From: Microbacterium sulfonylureivorans
GTDB taxonomy: Bacteria > Actinomycetota > Actinomycetes > Actinomycetales > Microbacteriaceae
Reading direction: 5' to 3'
Assembly (NCBI RefSeq): GCF_003999995.1
Contig: NZ_RJAD01000004.1
Span: forward strand, 243,858-307,857
Length of the DNA: 64,000 nucleotides
Below the pieces are notes generated by a model. The model saw only the letters and a list, made by a program, of their open reading frames with translations, was not told the origin of the DNA and ran no database searches. Below are positions 33,084 to 41,293 of this stretch, piece after piece (position 1 is the stretch's first letter; each line of letters starts with the position of its first letter). The translations under genes were made by a program, and so were the position numbers.

Positions 33084-34275
33084 GCCGGGCCTCCTCTCCC
33101 GCGAAGTGCAGGTGGACCTCGGTGCCGACCCCGCCCGCCCCGGGCCTCACCGTTGCGGCGCCGCCCGCTCGGCGCAGACGTCCGATGATTGATTCGCGGA
33201 CTCCGAGACGATCGCCGGGAACGGCCTCCAGCGAAAACCCCTGCCCCCGGTCGCGGACGTACACGTCGACCCCGGCCGTCGTCCCCTCGATGTAGACCGA
33301 GACGTCTCCGCCGGCGTGACGCGCCGCGTTGAGCATCGCCTCGCGGGCAGCGGCGGCGACCTCCCCGCTCGCCCGCTCGGTCGACAGACCGGCCGAGACC
33401 ACGTCGATGCGCACCGGGAAGTCGAGCTCGAGCGCGCCCGCGTAGTCACGGAGATCGGTCGGCAGATCGCTGTCGGCCGGACTGTCGCCGTCGTAGAGCC
33501 AGGAGCGCAGCTCGCGCTCCTGCGCCCGCGCGAGCCGTGCCGCTTCACTCGAGGCGCCGGCCCGGTTCTGGATGAGGGCGAGGGTCTGCAGCACCGAGTC
33601 GTGGAGGTGCGCCGCCATCTCGGCGCGCTGCTCCTCGCGGATGCGGCGCACCCTCTCGCCCGACAGCTCGCGCCATTTCGCGATCAGAGTCGACGAGTAG
33701 ACGGCTGCGATGCCCGCGATGATCGTGACGGCGAAGAGGAACGCGACGAGTCCCGCCTCCTGCATGATCGCGACCTGCATGGCGACCAGTGCCACGAGGA
33801 TCGCCGTCACCGTGAGCCGAACCGAGAGCTCGTGCCGCGGCCCGCGGGCCGGGTCGTCACGGTCGACGAAGGTCGCCCACATCCCCGCCGCGACCGCGAA
33901 CACCGTCGTCGCGCCGACCCACACGAACCAGCTCGGCTGGGACGAAATCGGCACGTCCGCCGAGGTGAGGGCGAAGAGCGTCGCGGACGTGCCGACGAGG
34001 CACACGCCCGCGGCGGCGCTGAGTGTCCAGGCGACGGGGACGCGCCGCGTCGGCGCGGCGTCCCCCTCCTGCCACGGCGTGAACACCCACACCCAGGCGT
34101 AGAGCAGCACGCCCGCACCCCACAGCAGGGTGAGGAGCACGAAGATCGTCCGCACAGCGGCCGGCCCCCACCCCAGATGCGTCGCGAGAGCTTCCGAGGT
34201 GCCCGACACCTGGCACGCCCGGGGGCGGCGCAGCGGCGCGCGCTCGCGCGCGGCAGGTACGGCGGACGAGGTCAT
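33076..34275 (-). CDS. PspC-domain sensor histidine kinase
   Basis: A 399-residue membrane histidine kinase. A PspC-like domain fills about residues 20-75 (SEALATHLGWGPAAVRTIFVLLTLLWGAGVLLYAWVW), three to four further membrane segments reach about 190, and the dimerisation helix with the phosphoacceptor is RAEMAAHLHDSVLQTLALI near 215. The ATP-binding part is short (EAMLNAARHAGG to VRDRGQGFSLEAVPGDRLG). I start at ATG 34275; a TTG at 34287 is in frame. It is divergent from another PspC protein at 34390, suggesting a joint envelope-stress response. Confidence 0.92.
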   Translation of the reverse strand: MTSSAVPAARERAPLRRPRACQVSGTSEALATHLGWGPAAVRTIFVLLTLLWGAGVLLYAWVWVFTPWQEGDAAPTRRVPVAWTLSAAAGVCLVGTSATLFALTSADVPISSQPSWFVWVGATTVFAVAAGMWATFVDRDDPARGPRHELSVRLTVTAILVALVAMQVAIMQEAGLVAFLFAVTIIAGIAAVYSSTLIAKWRELSGERVRRIREEQRAEMAAHLHDSVLQTLALIQNRAGASSEAARLARAQERELRSWLYDGDSPADSDLPTDLRDYAGALELDFPVRIDVVSAGLSTERASGEVAAAAREAMLNAARHAGGDVSVYIEGTTAGVDVYVRDRGQGFSLEAVPGDRLGVRESIIGRLRRAGGAATVRPGAGGVGTEVHLHFAGEEARRG

Positions 34276-34389
34276 GCCGCCATCCAATCACCCTCGTCTG
34301 CGGGCCGAGGACCACAGTGACGAAGATCAGGGTCCGCTCAGGGGATCACCCCATGGCGAGCGTCGGCGCGGACCGCGGAGGATCGATGC

Positions 34390-35970
34390 ATGACCGACGC
34401 CACTGCCGCACAGGATGCTGCGCCTCTCGCCGATCCCGGACCACCGCCGCCCCCTCCCGCGGGACGCCCCCGCGGATGGGACCGCGTGTTCGAGTGGCTG
34501 ACCGACCTCGGCATCGCACGCGGCGACGGCTGGATCGGCGGCGTGTGCGCGGGACTGGCCGCCCGCATCGGCATCGACCCCGTCATCGTGCGCGGCGTCT
34601 TCGTCGTCGCCGCGCTGTTCGGCCTCCCCATGTTCCTCGTCTACGGCATCGCCTGGGCGCTGCTCCCCGACATCCTGGGACGCATTCACCTCCGCGACCT
34701 GTTGGCGCGCCGCTTCGATCCGGCCATGGTGGGAATCGGCCTGATGCTCCTCGTCGGGCTCTTCCCCGTCGTCCCGTGGTTCTTCGCGGCGGCCCTCCCC
34801 TTCGGCCCCTTCTTCGACTGGTCGCCCTGGGGCGCGTTCTGGACGCTCTTCGCCGTCGCCGCCATCGGGGGCGTCATCTTCCTCATCGCGCGGTCGTCAT
34901 CGCACCGCGCTCCCACGTCCGGGGTCGCACCTGTGACGGATCCGCGAACGGCTTCCGCGGATCCGAGCGACTCCGGCGAACCCGCGCAGGACCATTCGGG
35001 CGTCCGCGCGACGGCGGATCCGGCGAGTGCCGACGACTCAGCATCGTCGACCGCCGGATCCGCCCTCACTCCCCCGCCGGCCGAGCCTTCCGCGCCGCTC
35101 TCGGCGGCGGATGCCGAGGTCGTGGCGTGGCGAGAGCAGCACGCGGCGTGGAAGCATCACGACCACGCGTGGCGTCGTCAGCAGCAGGACGCCGAGCGCG
35201 CAGCGCGCGAGCAGGCCCGGGCCGAGCGGGCGGCGGCCGCGGGTGTCTTCGCCGTGGAGGCCGCGGAGCGACGCCGCATCCATCGCGCGTCGAACCCACG
35301 GACGAGCTTCGGGTATGTCGTCTTCGCGATGGGGGCGGCACTCGTCATCGGCGCGATCACCTCGCTCTGGCGTGGCGCCGTCGAGCCGGGCGAGCCGATG
35401 ATCACCGTCGCGTCCGGACTGTTCGCGTCGGCGCTCGTCGTCGCGATCTCGATGATCGTCGCCGGCGCGATCCGTCGCCGCAGCGGATTCCTGGCCTTCC
35501 TCGCCGTCGCCCTCCTCATCGCCGGCACGGCCACCGCGGCCGTACCGGTTGCTCGCGGCATCGTGTTCGGCGACACGAGCGTCAGCTCGTGGGAGCCCCG
35601 CGACGTCACACAGGTCTGGGGCCACCTCTTCATCGACGTCGGCGACGTCGGCGACGCCGACGGCGCTGCGCCCGACCCGATCAGGATCGACAAGCGCAGC
35701 GGGTCCACGTCGATCTGGGTCGGAGCCGGCGTGATCCTCACCCTTCAGGTGACGAGTCCCGGCGGTGTCCAGTGGTCGACGAACGACGACCGGACGGGCG
35801 AGGTCATCGCGGACGGCGAATGGGACGGCGCCGAGCTCGCCGACGGCAGGACCGTCGTACGCGAGCGGATCGACAACGCCCGGCCCGGCTCCGACATCCC
35901 GCCCACCCGCCAGACGGTGATCCTCGATCAGCAGTCCGGCACCGTGTCCGTCGACATCTACCAGCCCTGA
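34390..35970 (+). CDS. PspC-domain membrane protein
   Basis: A 526-residue membrane protein. The PspC domain lies near residues 40-105 (IGGVCAGLAARIGIDPVIVRGVFVVAALFGLPMF). Two further membrane segments follow, then a long acidic, Ser/Ala-rich linker near 175-240, a charged coiled stretch near 245-290 and three more membrane segments. The last 120 residues form a soluble domain of adhesin-like beta type (DUF2154-like at best). It is divergent from the PspC kinase by 115 bases and probably under its control. GGAGG lies ten bases upstream of the ATG. Confidence 0.87.
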   Translation: MTDATAAQDAAPLADPGPPPPPPAGRPRGWDRVFEWLTDLGIARGDGWIGGVCAGLAARIGIDPVIVRGVFVVAALFGLPMFLVYGIAWALLPDILGRIHLRDLLARRFDPAMVGIGLMLLVGLFPVVPWFFAAALPFGPFFDWSPWGAFWTLFAVAAIGGVIFLIARSSSHRAPTSGVAPVTDPRTASADPSDSGEPAQDHSGVRATADPASADDSASSTAGSALTPPPAEPSAPLSAADAEVVAWREQHAAWKHHDHAWRRQQQDAERAAREQARAERAAAAGVFAVEAAERRRIHRASNPRTSFGYVVFAMGAALVIGAITSLWRGAVEPGEPMITVASGLFASALVVAISMIVAGAIRRRSGFLAFLAVALLIAGTATAAVPVARGIVFGDTSVSSWEPRDVTQVWGHLFIDVGDVGDADGAAPDPIRIDKRSGSTSIWVGAGVILTLQVTSPGGVQWSTNDDRTGEVIADGEWDGAELADGRTVVRERIDNARPGSDIPPTRQTVILDQQSGTVSVDIYQP

Positions 35971-35982
35971 ACGGAGTCCCCC

Positions 35983-36306
35983 ATGCTCACCGAACCCACC
36001 GTCCCCCTGGTCGCTCCCGTCCTCGCCGAGGAATCCCCTGCGACCCCTCCGGCTCCCCGCGTACGCTGGGCCGGCATCGTCTGGGGCGCCGTCTTCGCGC
36101 TCATCGCCGTCACCGCGCTGTGGGTGCTGGCCGAGGCATCGCGTCTCGCCGCCGTCCACGAGTGGCTGCTGACCCTCTCGCCGGCCGAGCTGCATCCGGG
36201 GTGGGTGATCGGGATCGTCGTCCTCGCGGGCGGCCTCCTGCTGCTCATCCTGGGCGGCGTGGCCCTGCTGCGCACCGCGCAGCTGCGGGCCACGGTCGAG
36301 CGGTGA
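35983..36306 (+). CDS. Small membrane protein, two segments
   Basis: A 107-residue protein with no family recognised. A proline-rich N-terminus of about 28 residues is followed by membrane segments near 30-50 and 72-95, and a short basic end. It begins 13 bases after the PspC protein stop with GGAG upstream, so it is in the same operon and probably acts with it in the membrane. Confidence 0.75.
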   Translation: MLTEPTVPLVAPVLAEESPATPPAPRVRWAGIVWGAVFALIAVTALWVLAEASRLAAVHEWLLTLSPAELHPGWVIGIVVLAGGLLLLILGGVALLRTAQLRATVER

Positions 36307-36348
36307 CCGCCACCGTCACCGGCTGGCTCTCAGCGGGCCGCTGAGAGG

Positions 36349-36765
36349 ATGGACCTCGTGCGCACCCTCCTGAACATCATCTGGCTGATCCTCGCGGGGT
36401 TCTGGCTGTTCCTCGGCTACGTCCTCGCGGGTGTGCTGCTGTGCATCCCGATCATCACGATCCCGTGGGCCATCGCCTCGTTCCGGACCGCGAACTACGT
36501 GCTGTGGCCGTTCGGTCGCACCATCGTCCCGAAGCCGACCGCCGGCGTCGGCTCGTTCCTGGGCAACGTGATCTGGGTGATCTTCGCGGGCTGGTGGCTC
36601 GCGCTCGCCCACATCGCCTCGGGGATCGCGCTGTTCATCACGATCATCGGCATCCCGCTGGCGCTCGCCGACTTCAAGATGGTGCCGATCTCGCTCATGC
36701 CCCTCGGCAAGGACATCGTCTCGACGCGTCAGGGCGCGTTCGACCGCACTCTCACATCACGCTGA
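36349..36765 (+). CDS. YccF domain protein
   Basis: A 138-residue inner-membrane protein of the YccF family, consisting of two repeats of a hydrophobic hairpin: NIIWLILAGFWLFLGYVLAG near residue 8 and NVIWVIFAGWWLALAHIASG near 72, each followed by an IPxxxADF/SFR-like turn. The family's role is unknown. It is the last gene of the PspC operon and its end overlaps the convergent GH67-like gene by 14 bases. Confidence 0.9.
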   Translation: MDLVRTLLNIIWLILAGFWLFLGYVLAGVLLCIPIITIPWAIASFRTANYVLWPFGRTIVPKPTAGVGSFLGNVIWVIFAGWWLALAHIASGIALFITIIGIPLALADFKMVPISLMPLGKDIVSTRQGAFDRTLTSR

Positions 36766-39700
36766 GATCGTCGGCGGCCACCGATACGGAGGGGGATGCC
36801 TCGTCCCGTCGTCGCCACGGCACCGCGAGCAGCAGCCCGATGACGAACAGCACTCCGCCGAACGCTGCGGCGATCCACGGCGTCTCCGGCGGGATCTCGA
36901 GATAGGTCGTGATGCCGAGGATGCGCGCGAGGCCCCAGGGCAGCAGGCCCATCTCGTCGTTCCAGAGCGTGAGCGCGCGCTCCAGGCCGATGAGCCCGAT
37001 GACGAGCGATGGCACGGCCAGGCCGGCGCCGATCGCGGCGAGCACGTATCCCGTGGCGCGGCGCGCGCGAACCTGGATCGAGAGCGCCCAGCCCGCTGCC
37101 ACGAACACCCAGACGAAGAGCGCGAACGCGACGGCGATGTACGCCGTCCGGAAGACGGGCTCGGTCCAGAACGCGAACCAGTAGCCGCCGGGACCCGAGA
37201 ACGACAGCGACGCCAGTGTGACGATGCAGCGGAGCACGATCACTCCCCCGACCGCGGCGATCACCGGCCACGGCGAGCGCCGGCCGACGAAGACGCGCAC
37301 CACGATCGCGAACATGGCCCACGCGCCGAACACGACGGCCAGGTGCGTCCACGACAGGAACGACGTCTGCACGGCGCGCGTGGCGATCAGCAGGGCGGCC
37401 GGGATGACGAGCAGCAGCCAGCGATCGAGCTCGAGCATGCCCAGGGTCGACTCGCGAGCACGCCACGGTCGGGTCGATGCGATCCAGGATGCCCGGGCCG
37501 CCGCGGCGCCGGGACGACGCACCAGGCTCGTGCGAGCGGCCACCGCGCCGATCACGACCCACGCCAGTGCGAGGAGCAGCAGCACGCGCGCCATCCACGC
37601 CATGGCCAGATCGCGCTCGGCGCGTTCGACGCCGAGCTGCGCGGCCGTGAGGTTGTACGCCGGGTAGTCGATGTCGCCCTCGTACTTCTCGAGGTGCGCG
37701 GCGGCGAGCGCCTCGTACTCGACCCGGTCGGCGTCCCACGCGGCGTACGCGTCGGGAGAGAGGGTGTCGTGCCACTCGCCCTGGTGCAGGATCATCGCGC
37801 GGTATGCCGCCAGGAGGCGCAGCACGTCGGCCTCGTAGTCCAGCGTCTCGGTGAACGCCGCGTGCATCGCGGGATCGCGCCAGGTCGAGGCATCCGTCGC
37901 CGCCACCGTCTCGCGCATCCGCTCGACCGTCGCGACGGCCTCCTCGCCGCCCGCGATCGCGGCCTCTATGTCGCCACCCGTCGCGTCGCGCGAGATCGCG
38001 TAGAGGACGTCGAGCACGGCGGAGTCACCGGTGAGGATGTCCCACTCGAAGATCCACATCATGGGCGGCGGCTCGAGGCCGATCGCGAACACGCGCTGAT
38101 CGGCGAACTGCTCGATGTACATCCCCTGCTCGATCGCCTCACGCGACAGGCCCATGGCCTCCACGATCGCGCCGACCGTCTCGGGATCGTCGGAGAACCA
38201 CTGGCGCGCCCAGCCCGCCGTCACGTCGGCGACGTCGGTCTCGGGGTCTCGGGTGAGCGCTGCCGCGACGACCGTGTCGAGCTCGTAAAGCTGCCAGAAC
38301 CCGGCCTTGAGGTACAGCGTCATCGGTCCGGCGCGCCAGGGGCCGCCGTCCTGCGTCCATACCCAGACGCCCTCGATGTTCGGGTTGGCGTCGAGCAGCG
38401 TCTGCAGCGCGTACTGGTACTCGCGCCCGAGGTCGTTGGGGAACGCCCCGAAGTTCTCGAACTCGCGCCGCGACTGGAACTCGACGATCCGCCGCTGGGC
38501 GCCCTGCTCGAGCGTGTCGTTCAACGGGAGCCAGCTGTAGAAGTCGCCGAGCGTGTACTTCGTCGACACGATCAGCGCCGGGGAGTCGATGCCGCCGAGC
38601 ACGGCCTCGTAGGAGGCCGGGTTGGTGTGCATGTCGCCGACGGCGCCGACGCCCACGCTCCAGGTGCGGAAGATCACTTCGCGATCGGATGCCTCGGCCT
38701 GCGCGCTCAGCGTCTCGAGCATCGTCCGCACGGCCGTCGGCGTGCGCACCGCGAGCTGGGAGTAGTAGTCCCAGCCCTCTACGTCGTAGACCTGCCCGGC
38801 CTCGCCGATGCGGATGAGGATGCCGTCGAGGGCGGGCTCGGCGTCGTAGAGCTCATCGAGCCCGGCGGCATAGACGTCCCACAGCGCGGGGTTCTCGGTG
38901 TCGAGCGACCCGAACGTGTCGACGAGGTAGTCCTCGAGCGGAGTCGTGAGGGTGAGCATGTCGGTGCGGAGGAAGACGTCCATGCCGAGGTCGTCGGCGT
39001 GCTGCCAGAACGGCCCGAACGCCTCGCGCAGGGCGAGCGCCTGCGCCCGATGCTCGTCGCCGGGCGTATAGACGATGCCGCCCTCGACCTCGTCGAACGC
39101 GACGAACTCGACGAATCCCGGGAAGGCCAGCGCGTTGTAGCCGTTCGCGAGCGAGTGGCGCACGAACTCGTCGAAGTCGGCGAAGGCCTCGGCGAGCGCG
39201 GCCTCGTCGATGTAGGGAGCCTCCGGGAGGAGGACGTCGGCGAAGGCCTTGGACGCATGCGAGTAGTCGGTGCCCGGTTCCCACGCGGCGGGATCGGGCT
39301 CGACACCGACAGCGCCCATGTCGACCATGCGGAACGGAAGGGCCGAGGTCACCTCCTCGCCGAGGTGCTCCGCGACGGACTCCCCCGTGCGGATCTGTGC
39401 CGCAAGGTCGTAGATGCCGCGCACGGCGCCGGTCTGGCTCGCCGCCTCGATGCGGAGGGCCGAGCCGGTGCCGGCGAGCCGGTACGTCTCATCGGCCTCG
39501 TCGCCGTCGCCGGCGACCACGGTGAGCGTCGTGTCGCCCTCGCGCTCGAAGGCGTCGGCTGTGGCATCCAGCAGGCTGTCGATCGCGGCGTCGTAGCGCG
39601 CACCCTCGGGCGCCTCGACGCCGGTCCAGCGGGGGGCGGGCACCGCCTGGCCGAGATCGGGGACGGTGGGAGCGGCAGGCGACATCTGCTCGGCGGGCTC

Positions 39701-39811
39701 GGTGCGGATGCCGAGCGCATCGCCCACGGCCACGCCGAGGCCTGCCCCCAGTGCCACCAGCACGACCGTCGTGACGACGGCGAGGATGCCCCGCCGTGTC
39801 GCCTTCGTCAT
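36752..39811 (-). CDS. GH67-like extracellular domain fused to a multi-span membrane region
   Basis: A 1019-residue protein of unusual design. A signal/anchor helix lies at residues 8-30. Residues about 60-700 resemble the alpha-glucuronidase (GH67) fold: an N-terminal accessory domain with TGAVRGIYDLAAQIRTGE near 130, a barrel region with VEFQSRREFENFGAFPND near 445 and GVWVWTQDGGPWRAG near 490, and an alpha-helical end with GWARQWFSDDPETVG. About six membrane segments fill residues 740-1005. GH67 enzymes are normally soluble or secreted without such a tail. Catalysis is not established. It is leaderless by the TACTGT at 39818-39823. Confidence 0.72.
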   Translation of the reverse strand: MTKATRRGILAVVTTVVLVALGAGLGVAVGDALGIRTEPAEQMSPAAPTVPDLGQAVPAPRWTGVEAPEGARYDAAIDSLLDATADAFEREGDTTLTVVAGDGDEADETYRLAGTGSALRIEAASQTGAVRGIYDLAAQIRTGESVAEHLGEEVTSALPFRMVDMGAVGVEPDPAAWEPGTDYSHASKAFADVLLPEAPYIDEAALAEAFADFDEFVRHSLANGYNALAFPGFVEFVAFDEVEGGIVYTPGDEHRAQALALREAFGPFWQHADDLGMDVFLRTDMLTLTTPLEDYLVDTFGSLDTENPALWDVYAAGLDELYDAEPALDGILIRIGEAGQVYDVEGWDYYSQLAVRTPTAVRTMLETLSAQAEASDREVIFRTWSVGVGAVGDMHTNPASYEAVLGGIDSPALIVSTKYTLGDFYSWLPLNDTLEQGAQRRIVEFQSRREFENFGAFPNDLGREYQYALQTLLDANPNIEGVWVWTQDGGPWRAGPMTLYLKAGFWQLYELDTVVAAALTRDPETDVADVTAGWARQWFSDDPETVGAIVEAMGLSREAIEQGMYIEQFADQRVFAIGLEPPPMMWIFEWDILTGDSAVLDVLYAISRDATGGDIEAAIAGGEEAVATVERMRETVAATDASTWRDPAMHAAFTETLDYEADVLRLLAAYRAMILHQGEWHDTLSPDAYAAWDADRVEYEALAAAHLEKYEGDIDYPAYNLTAAQLGVERAERDLAMAWMARVLLLLALAWVVIGAVAARTSLVRRPGAAAARASWIASTRPWRARESTLGMLELDRWLLLVIPAALLIATRAVQTSFLSWTHLAVVFGAWAMFAIVVRVFVGRRSPWPVIAAVGGVIVLRCIVTLASLSFSGPGGYWFAFWTEPVFRTAYIAVAFALFVWVFVAAGWALSIQVRARRATGYVLAAIGAGLAVPSLVIGLIGLERALTLWNDEMGLLPWGLARILGITTYLEIPPETPWIAAAFGGVLFVIGLLLAVPWRRRDEASPSVSVAADDLSVM

Positions 39812-39869
39812 GCGAGAACAGTACCCGCCCCGGAGGCGCCGCCCGCACCACTGCCGCCTGGGGTGTGGA

Positions 39870-41291
39870 TCACCCGATGCCGAGCTTCCCCCGCACGACG
39901 CCCGCTGTCGCGAGGGCGTCGGCGGCGAGCTTGCGCTTGAGCTCGATCGACTGCCCGATCTCCTGTGCGAGCAGGGGGCGCGACCGCACGAGCTCGTCGA
40001 GGGTCTCGAGCGGCACCACGAGCACCGTCAGCACGTCGGCGGCGATCGCCGTCGTGAGCGTCTTCTCCCGCGTGAGCGCGGTCTGGCCGACGTAGTCGCC
40101 CGGTTCCGCGGTGGCGAACTCGATGCGCCCGCCTCCCGCTTCGACGGCGAGACGCACGCGTCCGTCGACGACGAAGCGGATGTCGTGCGGCAGCACTCCC
40201 TCGGGCTGGACGATCTCGCCCAGCCCGTAGCGCTCGAGACGCGAGGTGGAGAGGACCAGGTCGCGCTCCTTGTCGCCCAGGTGCAGCGTCGGCCCGACGA
40301 CCTCGAGCGCGTGCTCGAGACGCCCGGGCTCGGCGATGGGATCGCTCGCGTCGCCGTCGAGGGCCAGTCCCCGTCGCCGGGCCGCGTACCAGAGCCATGC
40401 GAGGTAGAGGCTCAGCGCCTGCGGGGCGTTCTCCGGGCCGTTGATCGGGAGGCTCACCGCATACTTCCCCGAGCCCTGGTAGTCGGCGGTCGCGCGCTCG
40501 TCGGTCGCCCTCATCGGCAGCGAGTCGGCGACCTCGACGAGGAGGCCGATGACCTCGTGCGGGGGGTCGTCGGTGGTGAACGCCACCGATGTCGTCACGT
40601 GGTGCGGTCCGTCGGGCTGGCTCAGGTTCGTGAACGACGCGCCCGACAGCGTCGAGTTCGGGATGATCTGGATGCCCGACCCGGTGTCGATGTGGACGGC
40701 ACGCCAGTTCACCTCGATCACGCGCCCCTGCACGCCGGCCGCGTCGAGCCAGTCGCCGATCTTGAAGGGCTGCTCGAACAGGAGAAGGAGGCCCGAGATG
40801 ACGCCGCCGACGGCGTTCTGCAGAGCGAGGCCGATGACGATCGACGTCACGCCGAGCGCGGCGATCAGGCCCGCGACATCCGCTTCCCACACCCACTGGA
40901 ACAGGAGCGCCAGGCCCACCACCACGAGGATGAGGCGCGCCAGCTCGACGAAGATCGACGGGATCCTCTCCTGCCAGCTCCCCGATTTCGCGTTGGCGAA
41001 CAGCGCCACGTTGAACGCCGACAGCACGAGCAGGATGAGGAGGAACCCGAGTACGGTCGCCACCACGCGCGCCCACACCTGGTCGGCATCCGAGCGGAGG
41101 GCGAAGACCAGGAGCGCGAACAGCGCGGCCACCGGCACGACCCAGTTGCGCAGAAGCCGTACCGGTCCCGCCGCGGGATTGCCCCGGCGCGTGAGCGCTC
41201 CGAGGATCTCGGTGAGGACCACCAGCACGATCGGAACCCCGACGGCGAGCGCGACCGCCCACCACACCCAGCCGTCCTCGAACGGATCCAC
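39870..41291 (-). CDS. MscS-type channel with C-terminal cyclic-nucleotide-binding domain (bCNG-like)
   Basis: A 473-residue membrane channel. About five membrane segments occupy residues 10-160. The pore helix and MscS beta domain follow at about 150-260 (ALGVTSIVIGLALQNAVGGVISGLLLLFEQPF, then GDWLDAAGVQGRVIEVNWRAV). A cNMP-binding fold fills about 345-455, with the phosphate-cassette-like AEPGDYVGQTALTREKTLTT near 410. This is the arrangement of bCNG channels. I start at GTG 41291, two bases after the upstream cyclase-like gene stop, so the two genes form an operon and were probably selected to work together. Confidence 0.9.
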   Translation of the reverse strand: MDPFEDGWVWWAVALAVGVPIVLVVLTEILGALTRRGNPAAGPVRLLRNWVVPVAALFALLVFALRSDADQVWARVVATVLGFLLILLVLSAFNVALFANAKSGSWQERIPSIFVELARLILVVVGLALLFQWVWEADVAGLIAALGVTSIVIGLALQNAVGGVISGLLLLFEQPFKIGDWLDAAGVQGRVIEVNWRAVHIDTGSGIQIIPNSTLSGASFTNLSQPDGPHHVTTSVAFTTDDPPHEVIGLLVEVADSLPMRATDERATADYQGSGKYAVSLPINGPENAPQALSLYLAWLWYAARRRGLALDGDASDPIAEPGRLEHALEVVGPTLHLGDKERDLVLSTSRLERYGLGEIVQPEGVLPHDIRFVVDGRVRLAVEAGGGRIEFATAEPGDYVGQTALTREKTLTTAIAADVLTVLVVPLETLDELVRSRPLLAQEIGQSIELKRKLAADALATAGVVRGKLGIG

Positions 41292-41293
41292 GG

